A stretch of DNA of 64,000 bases from Aculops lycopersici. Its lineage: Eukaryota > Arthropoda > Arachnida > Trombidiformes > Eriophyidae. Within the stretch, counting starts at the first letter, position 1. Every line of letters starts with the position of its first letter. The notes under the pieces are model-generated. The model saw nothing but the letters and a program-made list of their open reading frames with translations. It was not told where the DNA came from and ran no database searches. Below, piece after piece: positions 43,037 through 54,635 of the stretch. Position numbers and translations under genes: made by a program. The stretch is taken from NCBI GenBank assembly GCA_015350385.1, contig WNKI01000005.1:1956664-2020663 (forward strand), given 5' to 3'.

Positions 43037-43291
43037 CGATTGGAAACAAGATATGCAAGTGCAGCGGCAGACTCTAGCTCGACGGCCACTCGAGTCGAGA
43101 CTCGAACGCGTGTTGGCGCCGCCGCTTCTGGTGGTGACGATGTATGCTAGAGAGCTTCTGTGATATTTTGTCGACGTCGTCGTCGCATTAGCCGATTTGC
43201 ATGATATCTTCATCCTTGACATAATGGAACACTTGTTGCTATATTCGGTACCAGACTCGGCGAGCTCTTGTCCGATTGGAAACAAGATATG
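43037..43291. repeat. 19-base exact direct repeat, 236 bases apart
   Basis: CGATTGGAAACAAGATATG occurs at 43037-43055 and at 43273-43291. It contains ATTGG, the reverse of a CCAAT box. Confidence 0.75.
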
Positions 43292-43931
43292 AGCGAAGAT
43301 GGAGGAGGAGGTAGAAATGCAAGAGGCGCAATAGCGTGTGTCGAGTGAGAGTAAGAGGGAGCACCGCTAGAGGCGATAGCGACAGGGATAACAATAATAA
43401 TAACAATCATTATAATCCACTACGTCGAGTCGACCACCAACTTCACCACGCAGTCTCACTCTCCTCTACTCGCTGCTGACCCTTTCAAATAAGCAAATTT
43501 TCCTTTTATTTGCATTGCCACCCACTCCACACGACCTATGCCACCCCCACCTCAAAGAGCATAATAGCAATGCCAATGTCAAGAGCACCACGCCGTCTCC
43601 CATCACCATCACCATCATCATCATCACCACCACCACCACCACGGCCTTTATAATCACAGTAGTATTAATGCAAAGAGCAATTATTCATACAAGCGCCACC
43701 TTCTCCTGGCCATGAGGTCGGACATTTAGGTTAATGTGTATCACCTATCAATTGATTGATCGCACAAACTTTCATTGGAAGGCAGTTTTAATTTTGTTGC
43801 ATATGAGGCAGCATCAACAAGTTGGACGATTGCATTGGCGTATTTAATATTATATACATAAATTAATCTGACAAAAGCTGAAGAACTAAACTCTTGGTTA
43901 GTAGCAACGCAGCATAAGAAATTTTAAGAAA

Positions 43932-43939
43932 TATAAAAA
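43932..43939 (+). promoter_or_regulatory. Possible TATA box of PRPS
   Basis: TATAAAAA 33 bases before the PRPS ATG. If used, the leader would be only about 10 bases; a second candidate, TATATA near 43852, would give a more usual leader. Confidence 0.3.
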
Positions 43940-43971
43940 GCAACAACAGCTATATATAACCTTAACTAACC

Positions 43972-44955
43972 ATGGGTATCAAGGTCTTCAGCGGCTCCTC
44001 AAATCCTGACCTAGCGCGCAGGGTCGCCCTCCACTTGGGGTTCCCTCTTAGTGCTTGCAAGTTAGGCTTCCATCATAACTTTGAAACTAGAGTTGATATT
44101 TTGGAAAGTGTCAGAGGAATGGATGTTTACATTATCCAATCAGGGTGTGGAAGTTCAACATCAAAACTCAACGACAATCTCATCGAATTATGTATCATGA
44201 TTGGAAGTTGTAAGACAGCTTCAGCAAAGAAAATTACGGCCGTGATTCCATGCTTCCCTTATGCTCGTCAGGATCGTAAGGATAAACCAAGGGCACCCAT
44301 AACTGCAAAGATCGTAGCAAACATGCTTACGGTTGCCGGAGCTGATCACATTATAACCATGGACTTGCACTCGCAACAAATCCAAGGATTCTTCAACATT
44401 CCAGTCGACAATCTGTATGCCGAGCCGATGGCCATCAAGTGGATCAAGGAGTCCATTAGTGATTGGCACGATTGCGTTATCGTCTCGCCTGACGCCGGTG
44501 GAGCCAAACGTGCAACGGCCATTGCGGATAAGCTCAAGATTGACTGTGCGATTATACACAAGGAGCGAAAGCATGCAGGTGAAGTATCGTCGATGGTACT
44601 TATGGGTGACGTTAAGAATCGAGTCGCTATCCTGGTCGATGATATGGCAGACACTTGTGGAACAATTGTTAACGCGGCCGAAAAGCTCGCCGAGGCGGGA
44701 GCCAAAGAGATCTATGCCTTCCTAACTCATGGTGTTTTCTCAAAGGACGCCGTATCCAAGGTCAGTGGTAGCAAATTCAAGGCCATGGTCGTAACCAACA
44801 CCATCCCTCAAAAGACAAAGGGAACTAATATTGAATGCATTGATGTTTCAATATTATTTGCCGAAGCAATTAGACGCAGCCACTCCGGCGATTCACTAGG
44901 TCCTCTGTTTGAACCAGAGTTTATTGAAGGGCCAGTGATGAAGGTAGTTGAGTAG
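43972..44955 (+). CDS. Prps: Ribose-phosphate pyrophosphokinase (PRPP synthetase)
   Basis: 327 residues, human PRPS1 318. It makes phosphoribosyl pyrophosphate from ribose 5-phosphate and ATP for purine, pyrimidine and NAD synthesis. IKVFSGSSNPDLA at the start, CFPYARQDRKDKPRAPI (about 90-106, ATP-binding region), MDLHSQQIQGFFNIPVDNLY, SPDAGGAKRATAIAD, HKERK, and the PRPP loop AILVDDMADTCGTI (about 217-231) are all intact. SGCGSSTSKLNDNL has four residues more than the human SGCGEINDNL. The C-terminus is slightly longer (FEPEFIEGPVMKVVE). No intron is seen. It is convergent with the Elp5-like gene, 173 bases between stops; an ATTAAA at 45021 may serve as its polyadenylation signal. Confidence 0.96.
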   Translation: MGIKVFSGSSNPDLARRVALHLGFPLSACKLGFHHNFETRVDILESVRGMDVYIIQSGCGSSTSKLNDNLIELCIMIGSCKTASAKKITAVIPCFPYARQDRKDKPRAPITAKIVANMLTVAGADHIITMDLHSQQIQGFFNIPVDNLYAEPMAIKWIKESISDWHDCVIVSPDAGGAKRATAIADKLKIDCAIIHKERKHAGEVSSMVLMGDVKNRVAILVDDMADTCGTIVNAAEKLAEAGAKEIYAFLTHGVFSKDAVSKVSGSKFKAMVVTNTIPQKTKGTNIECIDVSILFAEAIRRSHSGDSLGPLFEPEFIEGPVMKVVE

Positions 44956-45128
44956 TAGTGATATGACAAGATTCATTATTTGGACACATCTTGAGGGTAT
45001 AGACGTCAAATGTCCTTGAGATTAAAAAGCACTCGTTGCATGAGAGTCACCCTCTATTGGTCGCAATATATAAACTCTTTGTAATGGTTGTTTGGCAAAT
45101 GAGATCTCTATCATCGTATTCTCTTCTT

Positions 45129-46103
45129 TCAGATATTAAGATCAGCGTCGGGGTCTTCGTCCTCATCGTCCATATCGTCTTGCTTATCAGGATAATAGAA
45201 AATTCTAGTCTTCTCTGGGTTCTGGGCCCTCAAATGCGGCATGGTGCTCAACTTGGCTGCTTCTCTGTCTGCCTCATCGTCATCATCGTCTTGATACTTC
45301 TCATATGACCATGCAGAGGATTCTTTCTCTTTACTACCACCAGGTCCAAAGTATCTGGATTCCACTGGTACTTCACCAAGAGCAAGTTTCGTAGGATCTT
45401 GGATATCAAAATCACAAGCTACCTCTTTGAGATCGTGGAAACAGGGCAAATCAGGCGACCAGTATGATTTGCCAATTCTGCAGGTATAATGTCTAGTTTC
45501 TACTTTAGATTGCATATGAGTCTTCGTTTTCGGCTCGGGAACTTGTTGATGCCATAGTTTCATGAAGTATAGGTCTTTGCACAATTTGACGTGGGCAAAT
45601 CCATGAGATAAAAATTCAAGATCACGTAATAACTCACTCTTGGCGTTCTCAAGGGGATTCTGATATATCATTACAATGAAATGGCCTAGCTTCCTCATAT
45701 ACCTATCACATAGCATGAGCAATCTCCTAGGTTCCTCTGGGTCTTTACAGGTTGCCTCCAAATGAGATACATCATTAAAGAATAAGATTTCTCGACCTTT
45801 GACGTCCTCAGCGAGATCACTCTCTATCCTAGAGGTAATACTCTCATCAAAGTCGTCAATATGATTCACCGCCCACTTCTCTTCCTCCATTTGTTTCAAG
45901 ACTTCATCGTGTAGAGATCCAAACTGTATGAGGCGTTCACCTGCTCCACAAGAGGTTAGTTTCTTCAGGTCTGGTATTGCGAGTAAAGCTTTGACAAATC
46001 TAGCTTCATCCTCCATGAGAGAGAAGTTTTCTGCCACTATCGTGATCATTTTGGGGCGGTTCAAATCAGGTTTTCCCACGAGATCTATAAACATTTGATC
46101 CAT
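45129..46103 (-). CDS. Elp5: Elongator complex protein 5-like
   Basis: 324 residues. The best evidence is the C-terminus: IFYYPDKQDDMDDEDEDPDADLNI closely follows the animal Elp5 ending (IFYEPDAYDDLDQEDPDDDLDI as remembered for human, in essence IFY.PD..DD.D.EDPD.DL.I). The N-terminal two thirds would be the inactive RecA-like fold of Elp4/5/6. Alternating hydrophobic strands such as REILFFNDVSHL and HFIVMIYQNP fit this, and no Walker A motif is present. Elp5 belongs to the Elp456 ring of Elongator, which modifies wobble uridines of tRNAs. The rest of the sequence is too diverged for me to align by eye. It is divergent to SF3B3, 330 bases between starts. Confidence 0.6.
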   Translation of the reverse strand: MDQMFIDLVGKPDLNRPKMITIVAENFSLMEDEARFVKALLAIPDLKKLTSCGAGERLIQFGSLHDEVLKQMEEEKWAVNHIDDFDESITSRIESDLAEDVKGREILFFNDVSHLEATCKDPEEPRRLLMLCDRYMRKLGHFIVMIYQNPLENAKSELLRDLEFLSHGFAHVKLCKDLYFMKLWHQQVPEPKTKTHMQSKVETRHYTCRIGKSYWSPDLPCFHDLKEVACDFDIQDPTKLALGEVPVESRYFGPGGSKEKESSAWSYEKYQDDDDDEADREAAKLSTMPHLRAQNPEKTRIFYYPDKQDDMDDEDEDPDADLNI

Positions 46104-46433
46104 GATGACTTAGGTTTCGACACTGGTTTATGTACCTATGTAATGACAGCTGAATATAAGCTAATTAGGTTACTAATAAATTTTAAGGATGTAATATCAT
46201 AATGTGCGTTAATAAGGCTCGACAAGTGCAAAATAAACCAGTTGATTGGATTCACATAAGTTTCCCGAGCAGAGCAAACACCAAAACAAAACGCGAAAAA
46301 TTGAATGAGAATTTATCCACGTGCAGTTCACCGCACACCATTCGAAAGTTGATATTGCGGCCTCAATACTTTGACAGGTTTCCATCAATCGAATCAATAT
46401 TATCTTTAGATATTATGCTATAATATCAGCATC
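46104..46433. promoter_or_regulatory. Shared divergent promoter region of Elp5-like gene and SF3B3
   Basis: 330 bases between opposite start codons, AT-rich, with no clear TATA box placed for either gene. A bidirectional promoter is likely from the layout. Confidence 0.4.
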
Positions 46434-49400
46434 ATGTACTTATATAACTTAACCCTGAAACAACCCACAGCTATCACACATGCTGTTGTCGGACAATTTT
46501 CAACCAACAGAGATGATTACAAGAAGGGTCATTTTGAGATAGCCGTTGCAAAGGGCAAGATACTGGAGATACTGAAGCCAGATGAATCAACTGGAAAACT
46601 ACAATCCATCATCAGCGTCAACGTTTTTGGTCTTATCCGATCTATTGCTGCATTTAGATTAACAGGAGGTTTCCGAGATTACTTGGCTATTGGCTCCGAG
46701 TCCGGTCGTATTTCAATCTTAGAGTATATTCCTGAAAGGAATGCGTTCGAGAATGTCCAACAAGAAACATTCGGCCGAAGCGGCTGCCGTCGTATCGTTC
46801 CTGGCCAATACCTAGCTTGTGATTCGAAAGGCAGGGCTGTCATGATAGCCGCAGTCGAGAAACAGAAGCTAGTTTATCAGTTGAATCGGGACACTCAAGC
46901 TAACCTGACAATCTCATCGCCTCTCGAGGCTCACAAGGCTAACACATTTGTATTCCATATAATCAACATTGACGTTGCTTACGAAAACCCTCTATTCGCA
47001 TGTCTTGAACTGGACTATGAAGAAATCGACGAGGATCCTACAAATGAAGCCCTAACAACCACAAAACAAGCCCTGACCTACTACGAGCTAGATCTTGGCC
47101 TCAACCATGTGGTTAGAAAGTATAGTGAGTCTTTGGAGGACTACGCCAATATGTTGATACAAGTGCCGGGAGGCGAGGACGGTCCTAGTGGGCTTCTAGT
47201 TTGCTCTGAGAATTTTATTACATACAAAAACTTCGGAGAGCAACCTGACATCAAATGCCCGATACCCAGACGTAAGGGGGAAACCGATGTACCTGAAAGA
47301 GGAGTACTAATTGCATGCTCTGCAACTTATAAGTATCTAGAGGAAGGCAAGAGAAAGTTCTTCTTCTTTATGCAGACTGAACTAGGAGATGTATTCAAGA
47401 CTGAATTCGATATCGATGATGAGATCGTGACTAACATAACCATGACATATTTCAGCACATTGCCCGTGGCGACGTCACTTTGTCTTCTACCCTACTCTCG
47501 ACGACATGTTGAAGGTGCTTTGCTATTTGTGGGCGCTGAAACGGGGAACCACAAACTCTACCAAATCAAGCAGATTGATGACCAAGAAGTTCAATCATTT
47601 AGCAGTAAAGAATATCAGAGATTTATAAGGAATCAATGTGGCGAGGTTGACGAAGACAACAAGTTGTTTCAATTCAAAACTACCGATATGCGTAACCTTA
47701 ATCTTGTCGACGAGATTCAATCTATGGCCCCCATATTATGTTCAACTTCATACAATCGAGCAGACGATCACCGACTTATAGTTTCCTCTGGCTCGAACAA
47801 GAACTCATCAATTAGAGTGTTACGCCATGGACTTGAAGTGACCGAAAGAGTTGCCACCGAACTGCCTAGTATTGCTACAGGTGTATGGTCGATCAAGAAA
47901 AGATGTGATTCCCTCTATGATGAGTACATAGTGGTTTCATTCTCGAATGCCACCTTGGTTTTGGGAGTGGGTGAGACGATCGAGGAGGTAGTGGACTCAG
48001 GTCTCCTTGGTGCCAAGAGAACTTTGGGCTGTGCCCAACTTGGCGACGACTCATTAGTTCAAGTTCATCCAGATGGTATAAGACATATCCACGCCGATAA
48101 GAGAGTCAATGAATGGCGAACTCCAGCAAGAAGACAGATCGTCAAATGTGCAATCAATCAACGACAAGTCGCTATAGCCCTAAGTAACCATGAAATTCTG
48201 TACTTCGAAATGGACACAACTGATCAGCTAAATGAACATGACCAGCGTGTCATGTATGATGTTGACAGGCAACAAACGGAGTTTCCGGGGCCAATCAGTT
48301 GCATGGCTTTGGGTGAGATACCAGCGGGTGAAATTAGATGTTTATTTTTAGCGGTGGGTTTTGATCAAAAAGTTTGTATAATCTCATTGGATCCTTTAGA
48401 TCCAAATTACCGCATGTTCGAGAGAACTAGCCAAAAGATTTTCACCTCAAGTATTGAATCAATTAGCATTTCGGAGCTAGGCGGAGGTCGTGATCTGAAC
48501 TACATAGCTCAGTTATATTTGCATGTTGGCTTACAAAATGGCGAGTTAGAAAGATTGCGATTGGATCGCGTTGCAAAGGATCTCAGTGAAGACTTTCGAA
48601 GGTATCTAGGAAGCAGGCCTGTAACGTTGCATAGTGTCAAGGTTCAACAGAAACATTCCATTCTGGCGTGCACAAACAAAAATTGGCTCACCTATTATCA
48701 CCAGAACAAGTGTCACCTGTCACCCCTAACGTTTGAAGCATTTGATCACGCAACTGCCTTCTCGTCACCTCAATTCAAAGAAGCCATCTTGACTATCACA
48801 GCTAATGAGCTAAGGATTCTAACTCTAGAAAAACTTGGCGATGTATATAACCAACAGGAGATTCCACTTCAGGTTACACCAAGAAAATTTGTCGTCCATC
48901 CGAGTAGCGGCAATGTGGTTGCCATCATGACTGACCGCCAACCTCTACTCATACATCCAACCGACGAGGCTGATAAATGGAGATCTGTTATTACTCTCAT
49001 TGATGCAAATTCAAATCAAATATTGAAGGAAATCCAATTCGAATCCCATCAAGCTGCGCTCTGTATAACACTTGCTACCTTTGGCACGCTGTCTACCAAA
49101 ATCCACGTTGGGGTTGCGAATCACTATAAATTAAGAACTCAAGTGTCCAAGTCAAATGAAATTTACACCTATAGTCTATCAAATAGAGGCGATGATCTCG
49201 AATTAATGCACGTGACTGAATGCGAGGAGATACCCAGAGCGATGTGTGAGTTCCAGGATAGGCTAGCAGTGGGTCTGGGACGGATAGTGAGAATATTTGA
49301 TCTCGGAAAGAAGAAACTACTTAAGAAATGCCAAAATAAGCAGCTGCAAAACTCTGTTGCCACAATCTCATGCAGCGGCAACAGGTTGTTTGTTGGTGAT

Positions 49401-50039
49401 ATACAGGAGAGTATTACATTCATGAAGTATAGAAAGAATGAAAATGTTTTGAGTGTCTTTGCCGACGACATTTGCCCCAGATACGTGGTCAGCTCTGGAG
49501 TAATCGACGCAAATACCATAGCAAGTGGCGATAAATTTGGAAACATTTATTTGCTACAACTGACTGAGGATATCAACGACGATTTGGATGATGATCCTAC
49601 GGGAACCAAGTCGCTATGGGATCGCGGCTGGCTCGGTGGCGCCTCTCAAAAGGCGGAGAATGTCGCTAGGTTTCATGTGGGAGAAATTGTGACTTCAATT
49701 CAAAGGACAAGCTTAACTTTAGGCCGAACAGAGTGTATTTTATATACAACTATTTCCGGATCCATTGGAGCTTTAATCCCATTCGAATCAAAGGATGAGT
49801 TTGAATTCTATCAGACTCTAGAGATGCACTTGCGAAGCGTTGAGCCGCCACTCTGTGGCCATGATCATTTGGCCTACAGGTGTAGCTACTTTCCCATAAA
49901 AAACATTGTCGACGGCGACCTGTGCGAAAGGTTTCTAGCTTTGGATCCAAAGTCACAGGCAAAGATAGCCAATGAGTTAGATAGGCAATCTGGCGAGATA
50001 AACTCACTAGTTGACCGGATGATTGAGCGAATTATTTGA
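46434..50039 (+). CDS. Sf3b3: Splicing factor 3B subunit 3 (SF3b130)
   Basis: 1201 residues, human SF3B3 1217, so full length. The start MYLYNLTLKQPTAITHAVVG and the stretches EIAVAKGKILEILKPD, DYLAIGSESGRISILEY, GRSGCRRIVPGQYLACDSKG and ALTYYELDLGLNHVVRKY are strongly conserved. The C-terminal CPSF_A region includes FGNIYLLQLTED, DRGWLGGASQKAENVARFHVGEIVTS and RSYYFPIKN-type RCSYFPIKNIVDGDLCERF. Three beta-propellers make up the fold, as in DDB1 and CPSF160. It is part of the SF3b core of the U2 snRNP, which recognises the branch point, and is also shared with SAGA-type complexes. One uninterrupted exon of 3.6 kb. AATAAA follows the stop by 35 bases. Confidence 0.97.
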   Translation: MYLYNLTLKQPTAITHAVVGQFSTNRDDYKKGHFEIAVAKGKILEILKPDESTGKLQSIISVNVFGLIRSIAAFRLTGGFRDYLAIGSESGRISILEYIPERNAFENVQQETFGRSGCRRIVPGQYLACDSKGRAVMIAAVEKQKLVYQLNRDTQANLTISSPLEAHKANTFVFHIINIDVAYENPLFACLELDYEEIDEDPTNEALTTTKQALTYYELDLGLNHVVRKYSESLEDYANMLIQVPGGEDGPSGLLVCSENFITYKNFGEQPDIKCPIPRRKGETDVPERGVLIACSATYKYLEEGKRKFFFFMQTELGDVFKTEFDIDDEIVTNITMTYFSTLPVATSLCLLPYSRRHVEGALLFVGAETGNHKLYQIKQIDDQEVQSFSSKEYQRFIRNQCGEVDEDNKLFQFKTTDMRNLNLVDEIQSMAPILCSTSYNRADDHRLIVSSGSNKNSSIRVLRHGLEVTERVATELPSIATGVWSIKKRCDSLYDEYIVVSFSNATLVLGVGETIEEVVDSGLLGAKRTLGCAQLGDDSLVQVHPDGIRHIHADKRVNEWRTPARRQIVKCAINQRQVAIALSNHEILYFEMDTTDQLNEHDQRVMYDVDRQQTEFPGPISCMALGEIPAGEIRCLFLAVGFDQKVCIISLDPLDPNYRMFERTSQKIFTSSIESISISELGGGRDLNYIAQLYLHVGLQNGELERLRLDRVAKDLSEDFRRYLGSRPVTLHSVKVQQKHSILACTNKNWLTYYHQNKCHLSPLTFEAFDHATAFSSPQFKEAILTITANELRILTLEKLGDVYNQQEIPLQVTPRKFVVHPSSGNVVAIMTDRQPLLIHPTDEADKWRSVITLIDANSNQILKEIQFESHQAALCITLATFGTLSTKIHVGVANHYKLRTQVSKSNEIYTYSLSNRGDDLELMHVTECEEIPRAMCEFQDRLAVGLGRIVRIFDLGKKKLLKKCQNKQLQNSVATISCSGNRLFVGDIQESITFMKYRKNENVLSVFADDICPRYVVSSGVIDANTIASGDKFGNIYLLQLTEDINDDLDDDPTGTKSLWDRGWLGGASQKAENVARFHVGEIVTSIQRTSLTLGRTECILYTTISGSIGALIPFESKDEFEFYQTLEMHLRSVEPPLCGHDHLAYRCSYFPIKNIVDGDLCERFLALDPKSQAKIANELDRQSGEINSLVDRMIERII

Positions 50040-50074
50040 TGATTATACACGAACGCATTTTATGAGAGTGTGCG

Positions 50075-50080
50075 AATAAA
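50075..50080 (+). terminator. Polyadenylation signal of SF3B3
   Basis: AATAAA 35 bases after the SF3B3 stop; the 3' untranslated region is very short, as for Nup155. Confidence 0.55.
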
Positions 50081-52857
50081 TTAATTAGCATCGACAATAA
50101 GGCCACTTGTGGCCGAGCAGATGAAGACGACCACTTGTTGAAGTCGTTGATGATGACGATAATGCTTTGTTGGCCAAATAAGTGCGAAATTCTGATCTCC
50201 GTGTACCATCTTCAAGTGAGCAACTGTGGACAGATGGCTTGATTGCGCACATGGGACATGTTTCGTTCTATCTCGAGTTTTATTTCGTCGCCTGTGGTCG
50301 GCAATGAGATACCAGATGACTTTTCTCTCACATTTGATTCAAGTGGGTAAGTTGGCAAAAGAAAAAGTAGCAAGTGGATATCAAGTGCCGTCGACTGGCC
50401 ATTTTACTCGAGCTCATATTGATACGGTCAACGAATTGTAGAAATAAGCAACAAGACTAAGTGTAGAGTCAGCCAGTAACTAGCAAGCTTTTCGAACTTC
50501 GAGATCCTGAGCAACGACAATAAAAAGCTGTTGTCCAGGGATAGGCGACGATTCTCCACTTCCCGCTGAGCTCCTTCTTTTCTCCCTCCAGCTGGAATCG
50601 TCTGCTCTTGTACTAAGGATCAGGGAGCAAAGTTAACCTAGTGGCTGCCCCTCAAGCGAGACGAGGAGGAAGAGGAAGACGTTGATGATGATGGACACGG
50701 AGACAGAGACTAACAAGTGAGCTGGCGACCACAATCGGCTCGATATTCTCCCAGTCAACTGGGCTCATCATTTTGAGTTTCGTCTCTCTGTGTCCATCTC
50801 TAGTGTTTGAACAGAAGCGGCATTAGAAGTAGTAGCCGTAGGAGATAGCGAACACTTGTTGCCCGCACGGAGGCACGATCAAGTTGAGAGAGCGCGCTGC
50901 AAGCAGGCCGACCACTTGTTGCTCCTGGAGCGAAGTCATAATGACCACTCACAGGTTGCCACTCGCATTGCGGCTGTTACGCAATCGCGAAGTCACTTAC
51001 CTGCCTAAATAGACTGTCCAATTGTGTGACGACCAGCCGAGTAGTTGGAAGACTATTCTCTTCTCCTGTCTGAATGCGGGAGAGTTTTTTAAAATCAAGG
51101 AGAAATTGATAACAAAGATTGTAGTCTCTTGTGTCGGTTGTTGTAGTAGCAGTAGGCAAAAACATGAGCAGATTTACTCATAGATCATGACTCATATCCA
51201 AACAAACTTCTTCTTCTTCTTCTTTCTCGCTTTCTTCTTTCACCCGGCTGCAAGTGAGAGCGCAGATTTGGGTTAGGCGAAAGCTCAAACACTCCAACTG
51301 GACAAACAAAACATTATGATGCAAAGTAGTAGAGAAAAGTCAGGAATTTCCTACTAGCCACCACTAGATTGGCCAATTGGTTTTGGCGTTTGTTTAAACT
51401 AGCGCCACTCTCACTCCAGCTTAAGCTCGAGGTTAGAATTTGTACAATTGGTTTGGTAGTTGTGAATAGAAACAATCTGTTGCGTATGCCCATGGTGTCT
51501 AAATCCTCGCTCAATTGTTGTATGATTGTTGTTGTTGTTCTTGATGCTGTATTCCGCAACATCCAAGTTGCCGAATTCCTTTGCCGCTAATCTGATCCAA
51601 CTGATGGCTTGTGATATCACACTCACCATCCAAATCGGCGAGCTCGTCGTGGCTTGTTATAACAGAAGCAAGAGGCGAGAGGGCAAATAAGGAACTCGAC
51701 GGAGACTAAATCAACTGGTGGTTGGTTGGTCTGTGAGCAGCTCTGTGCTCGTGGGCACAGGAAGTTGACAGAAGGAGAATGGAATGTGGCGCTCGGCAAC
51801 CAACACAAGCCAACTGTTCGAATCCAACTCACCGGCCAACAGCTAGAATTGAGATCGAGATTTAGATTCGTACAGAGGAAGTTTATGGGCAGCAACATTG
51901 ATTTTTATTTGATGGGGCGCAAAGTTATGCGCCGCGACACTTTAACTTCCATGTTATTGGGCAACAGAAGGTTAGCATCGTGGAAAGTGGAACAGATTCG
52001 CCTTATTTTTGGCACTCGTTTACCTGGCCAGTGAGTTCGACAGTCGTTTAGTCGCTCCGTTAGCCACTTTTGCTTCTCCTCTAACCACCAACTTCCTGTT
52101 TGTAGTTGTTGGCATGCGAGTCGCACTGTTGCGCGACATCAAACCGACGGCCACTAATATTGGGGCCGAATGTGATATCACTCTACTGCGGTATTGGTAT
52201 ACTAAACTTGGACTGACTCACCGGAACGCAGTCGAAAGTTATGGTCTCTCTCTCTCTTTTTATGTCGCTACTCGCTCTCTCTTCCTGGACTAATGCTACT
52301 CATTATCTCCTGGCAACAATCAGCACACAACATTTATGGAAGCAAGCGGACCGCTTCCTCGTCGGAGTTTAATGGGCAGAGCAAGCTGCAGACTGCAGCA
52401 TGTCCATGATTTCGAGCTTGCAACTTGGAACCTGGAACATCGAGACAAAACCAGAGGAACAACAACAAACGGCACTTCTACTCATCGCTTTCTGGCCTCA
52501 GATTGGCCCAACTCCGCCTCAGAGAGGCCATCGGGCTACTACTCCTCCTCCCGCTTGCTTTTCTCCCTCTTCTTGTATGCGTGTAAATCTACTTCAAGTT
52601 CAACTATAAGGAGGAGGAGGATGCAGCACGCTCATGCTACCGGTTGGTCCTTCTCCACCCAAGAACTGGGCTCATCACTGCAACACGAATAAGCTCTGTG
52701 GTGTGATCGCGTTTAGTCACAGTCGCCTGCCACTAACCTCTAGTCAAGCGCATCGAAGTGAGCAAGCAGGCGAGCAAAAGTTCGAATCGAACATCAAAAG
52801 TTTGAATCTGAATCCAAATCTGGATCCCCAAATCCAATTGGCCGCCTTCACTTCGAT

Positions 52858-52888
<31 letters not shown>

Positions 52889-54635
52889 ACATCAACAGCA
52901 AAGGTTTTGCCGTTTGCGGGTTTTTTGCTCTGTCCCTTATGCTGGGGCCTCAGTTTGTTTGTGCGGCCAACTGGACCCAGGGGATAGACCAGCGAGAGTA
53001 TCGGGCCAACTGGAACAAAGAGATCGCGCGACCAGCTCCGGTTCTCGGCTGGCGGTGAGGAAATATGCTTTGCTTCGAGTGGGCGCTACCCGGGCAACAC
53101 GTCCACCGCTACGGCCTCCACGCGTTTCAGTGCGGTCCTCCCCTAATCCGCCCGAGTAGGTGTGACTGCTCGACTCGAACGAGTGGGCGCTGGCCGCCGC
53201 CCTCGATAATCTGGAAACGCCAAACTTTGCTCGCGACTCGCGCGCATTCGCCGCCCCACGAGCCCCAATATGACGACTGTGTCGTTATTCTTGTTGCTCC
53301 TGCTGTCGGCGGCTCCCAATGTGCCACTTCAACTCAACTAAAAACTTCACAATATATTAGCGATGGCAAGTCGTCCACACTTTTGGGGGCTGAAAGGAAA
53401 ACTGAAATGGCGTTTCGACTGCCGCTGCCACCAGCGAAAACAACGATATGGAAGTTTGATGAGAGCTAATCCGAGAGCAAGTGTCCAGTTTTCCATTTGC
53501 AGTCGGCCCCGTTGCGCCATCATCGTTGTTCAGTGTTAGATTTCCTCCGATGCCGTCACAGTACACTGATGGCAGCTTGCTAACACCAACATTGCCTCTA
53601 AAACTCCGCAAACCCTCGAACAACTAACTACTACGGCCGCTTAATTCAACAACAACAACAACAACATTGAGAGCAGCCCACTGGCCGGCCCAGCCGACGG
53701 CAAACTTTTTTGCTGAAGCAAATGCGCGGCTGACTCTCGCTCTCCTTCTCCTCTGCTCGCATCAGCAAGCTAGACTAAACTAGTCTAGCCAATAGGAGGC
53801 AAGAGTTTAATCAGTGAATTAGTTTGGCTGCATGAAGCTCACAATTACCTCGACCATTCTACAGTAGATTGTGTGAGTTGTAAGTTGCTTGGTTCCCCTT
53901 CTCTTTGTTGTTGTTGAAGCTGCTGCTGTTTGCTCCTCTGGCTAACTCAATTGCCTCTCTGCTGACCCAAGTGGTGGTTGCCGCTTTTGCACTGCGAGTT
54001 TGCCAGTGAGCGTGCGTCAGCTTCGAGCGACCAAAGTCTGTGTGCGTGCGTCACTTTGCATTGGTCCAACCTCCACTCGGGCAAATCCAATGCGCCCGTC
54101 GGGCCAAAGCGAAGATTTCTTGGAAATTTGCATCACACACAAGAACACACAACGGCGTCGTCGTCGCCGCTGCTACCATTGCCATTGCCACTGCCACTGC
54201 CACAACCAACAACAGAAAGGCAAAGTTCCAAGGAAAAGAGAACTTTATCAAGTTGCACAATTTTACTTGCACTTCACCAGATATAGTTAACTTCATTTAA
54301 TGTATCCCATAATGATACATTTTTAACTCACCATATCTCGCTTTATCACGAGTATTATAAGCCAGTAATCGGCGTTTCACATTACAAGAGATAGCTGCCA
54401 AATTATAGCGTACCTCAAAACATAAACACCGAACTTCAAGTAGCAACACGCACGAGTAAAAACGAACTGCAACCAAGGAACCAAAAGATTCACAAGATGA
54501 TGAACTTAAAATCATTTTACCTAACGATTTTACACCTTAATTAAATCACAAACGTCCAGCAAGTAGGCCATCGAATAGAAAAAAAAATTATCAATATCTT
54601 GAAACCAGTAGTTAATAGCACCAACAACTGACACA
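50081..54635. promoter_or_regulatory. 4.5 kb non-coding region upstream of the Src-family kinase
   Basis: No supported gene. Many frames of 60-135 codons exist but they overlap on all strands and none matches a family. A palindrome GGCCACTTGTGGCC lies at 50101-50114, and CCACTTG recurs several times nearby (for example 50131-50137 and 50910-50916). GCA/ACA runs are at about 52860-52895. Position suggests regulatory DNA and perhaps untranslated 5' exons of the kinase, but no splice pair was assigned. Confidence 0.45.

Larger units (their letters stand above)
41970..43971. other. Non-coding stretch between G-alpha and PRPS (divergent)
   Basis: 2.0 kb without a supported gene. Two GTGAGT donors on the plus strand (about 42594 and 42723) could belong to untranslated 5' exons of PRPS, but no acceptor was assigned. 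A 19-base direct repeat (43037-43055 and 43273-43291) and CAT/CAC runs (about 43604-43642) are visible. Confidence 0.45.

Noticed and set aside
51816..51825. GTTCGAATCC, resembling a tRNA T-arm
   Set aside because: No D-arm, anticodon stem or acceptor pairing in the surrounding bases. A similar GGTTCGAATCC at 18189 lies within pecanex coding sequence.
50081..54635. Numerous 60-135-codon frames upstream of Src
   Set aside because: They overlap on all strands, lack family signatures, and several rely on non-ATG starts; nothing supports a gene.
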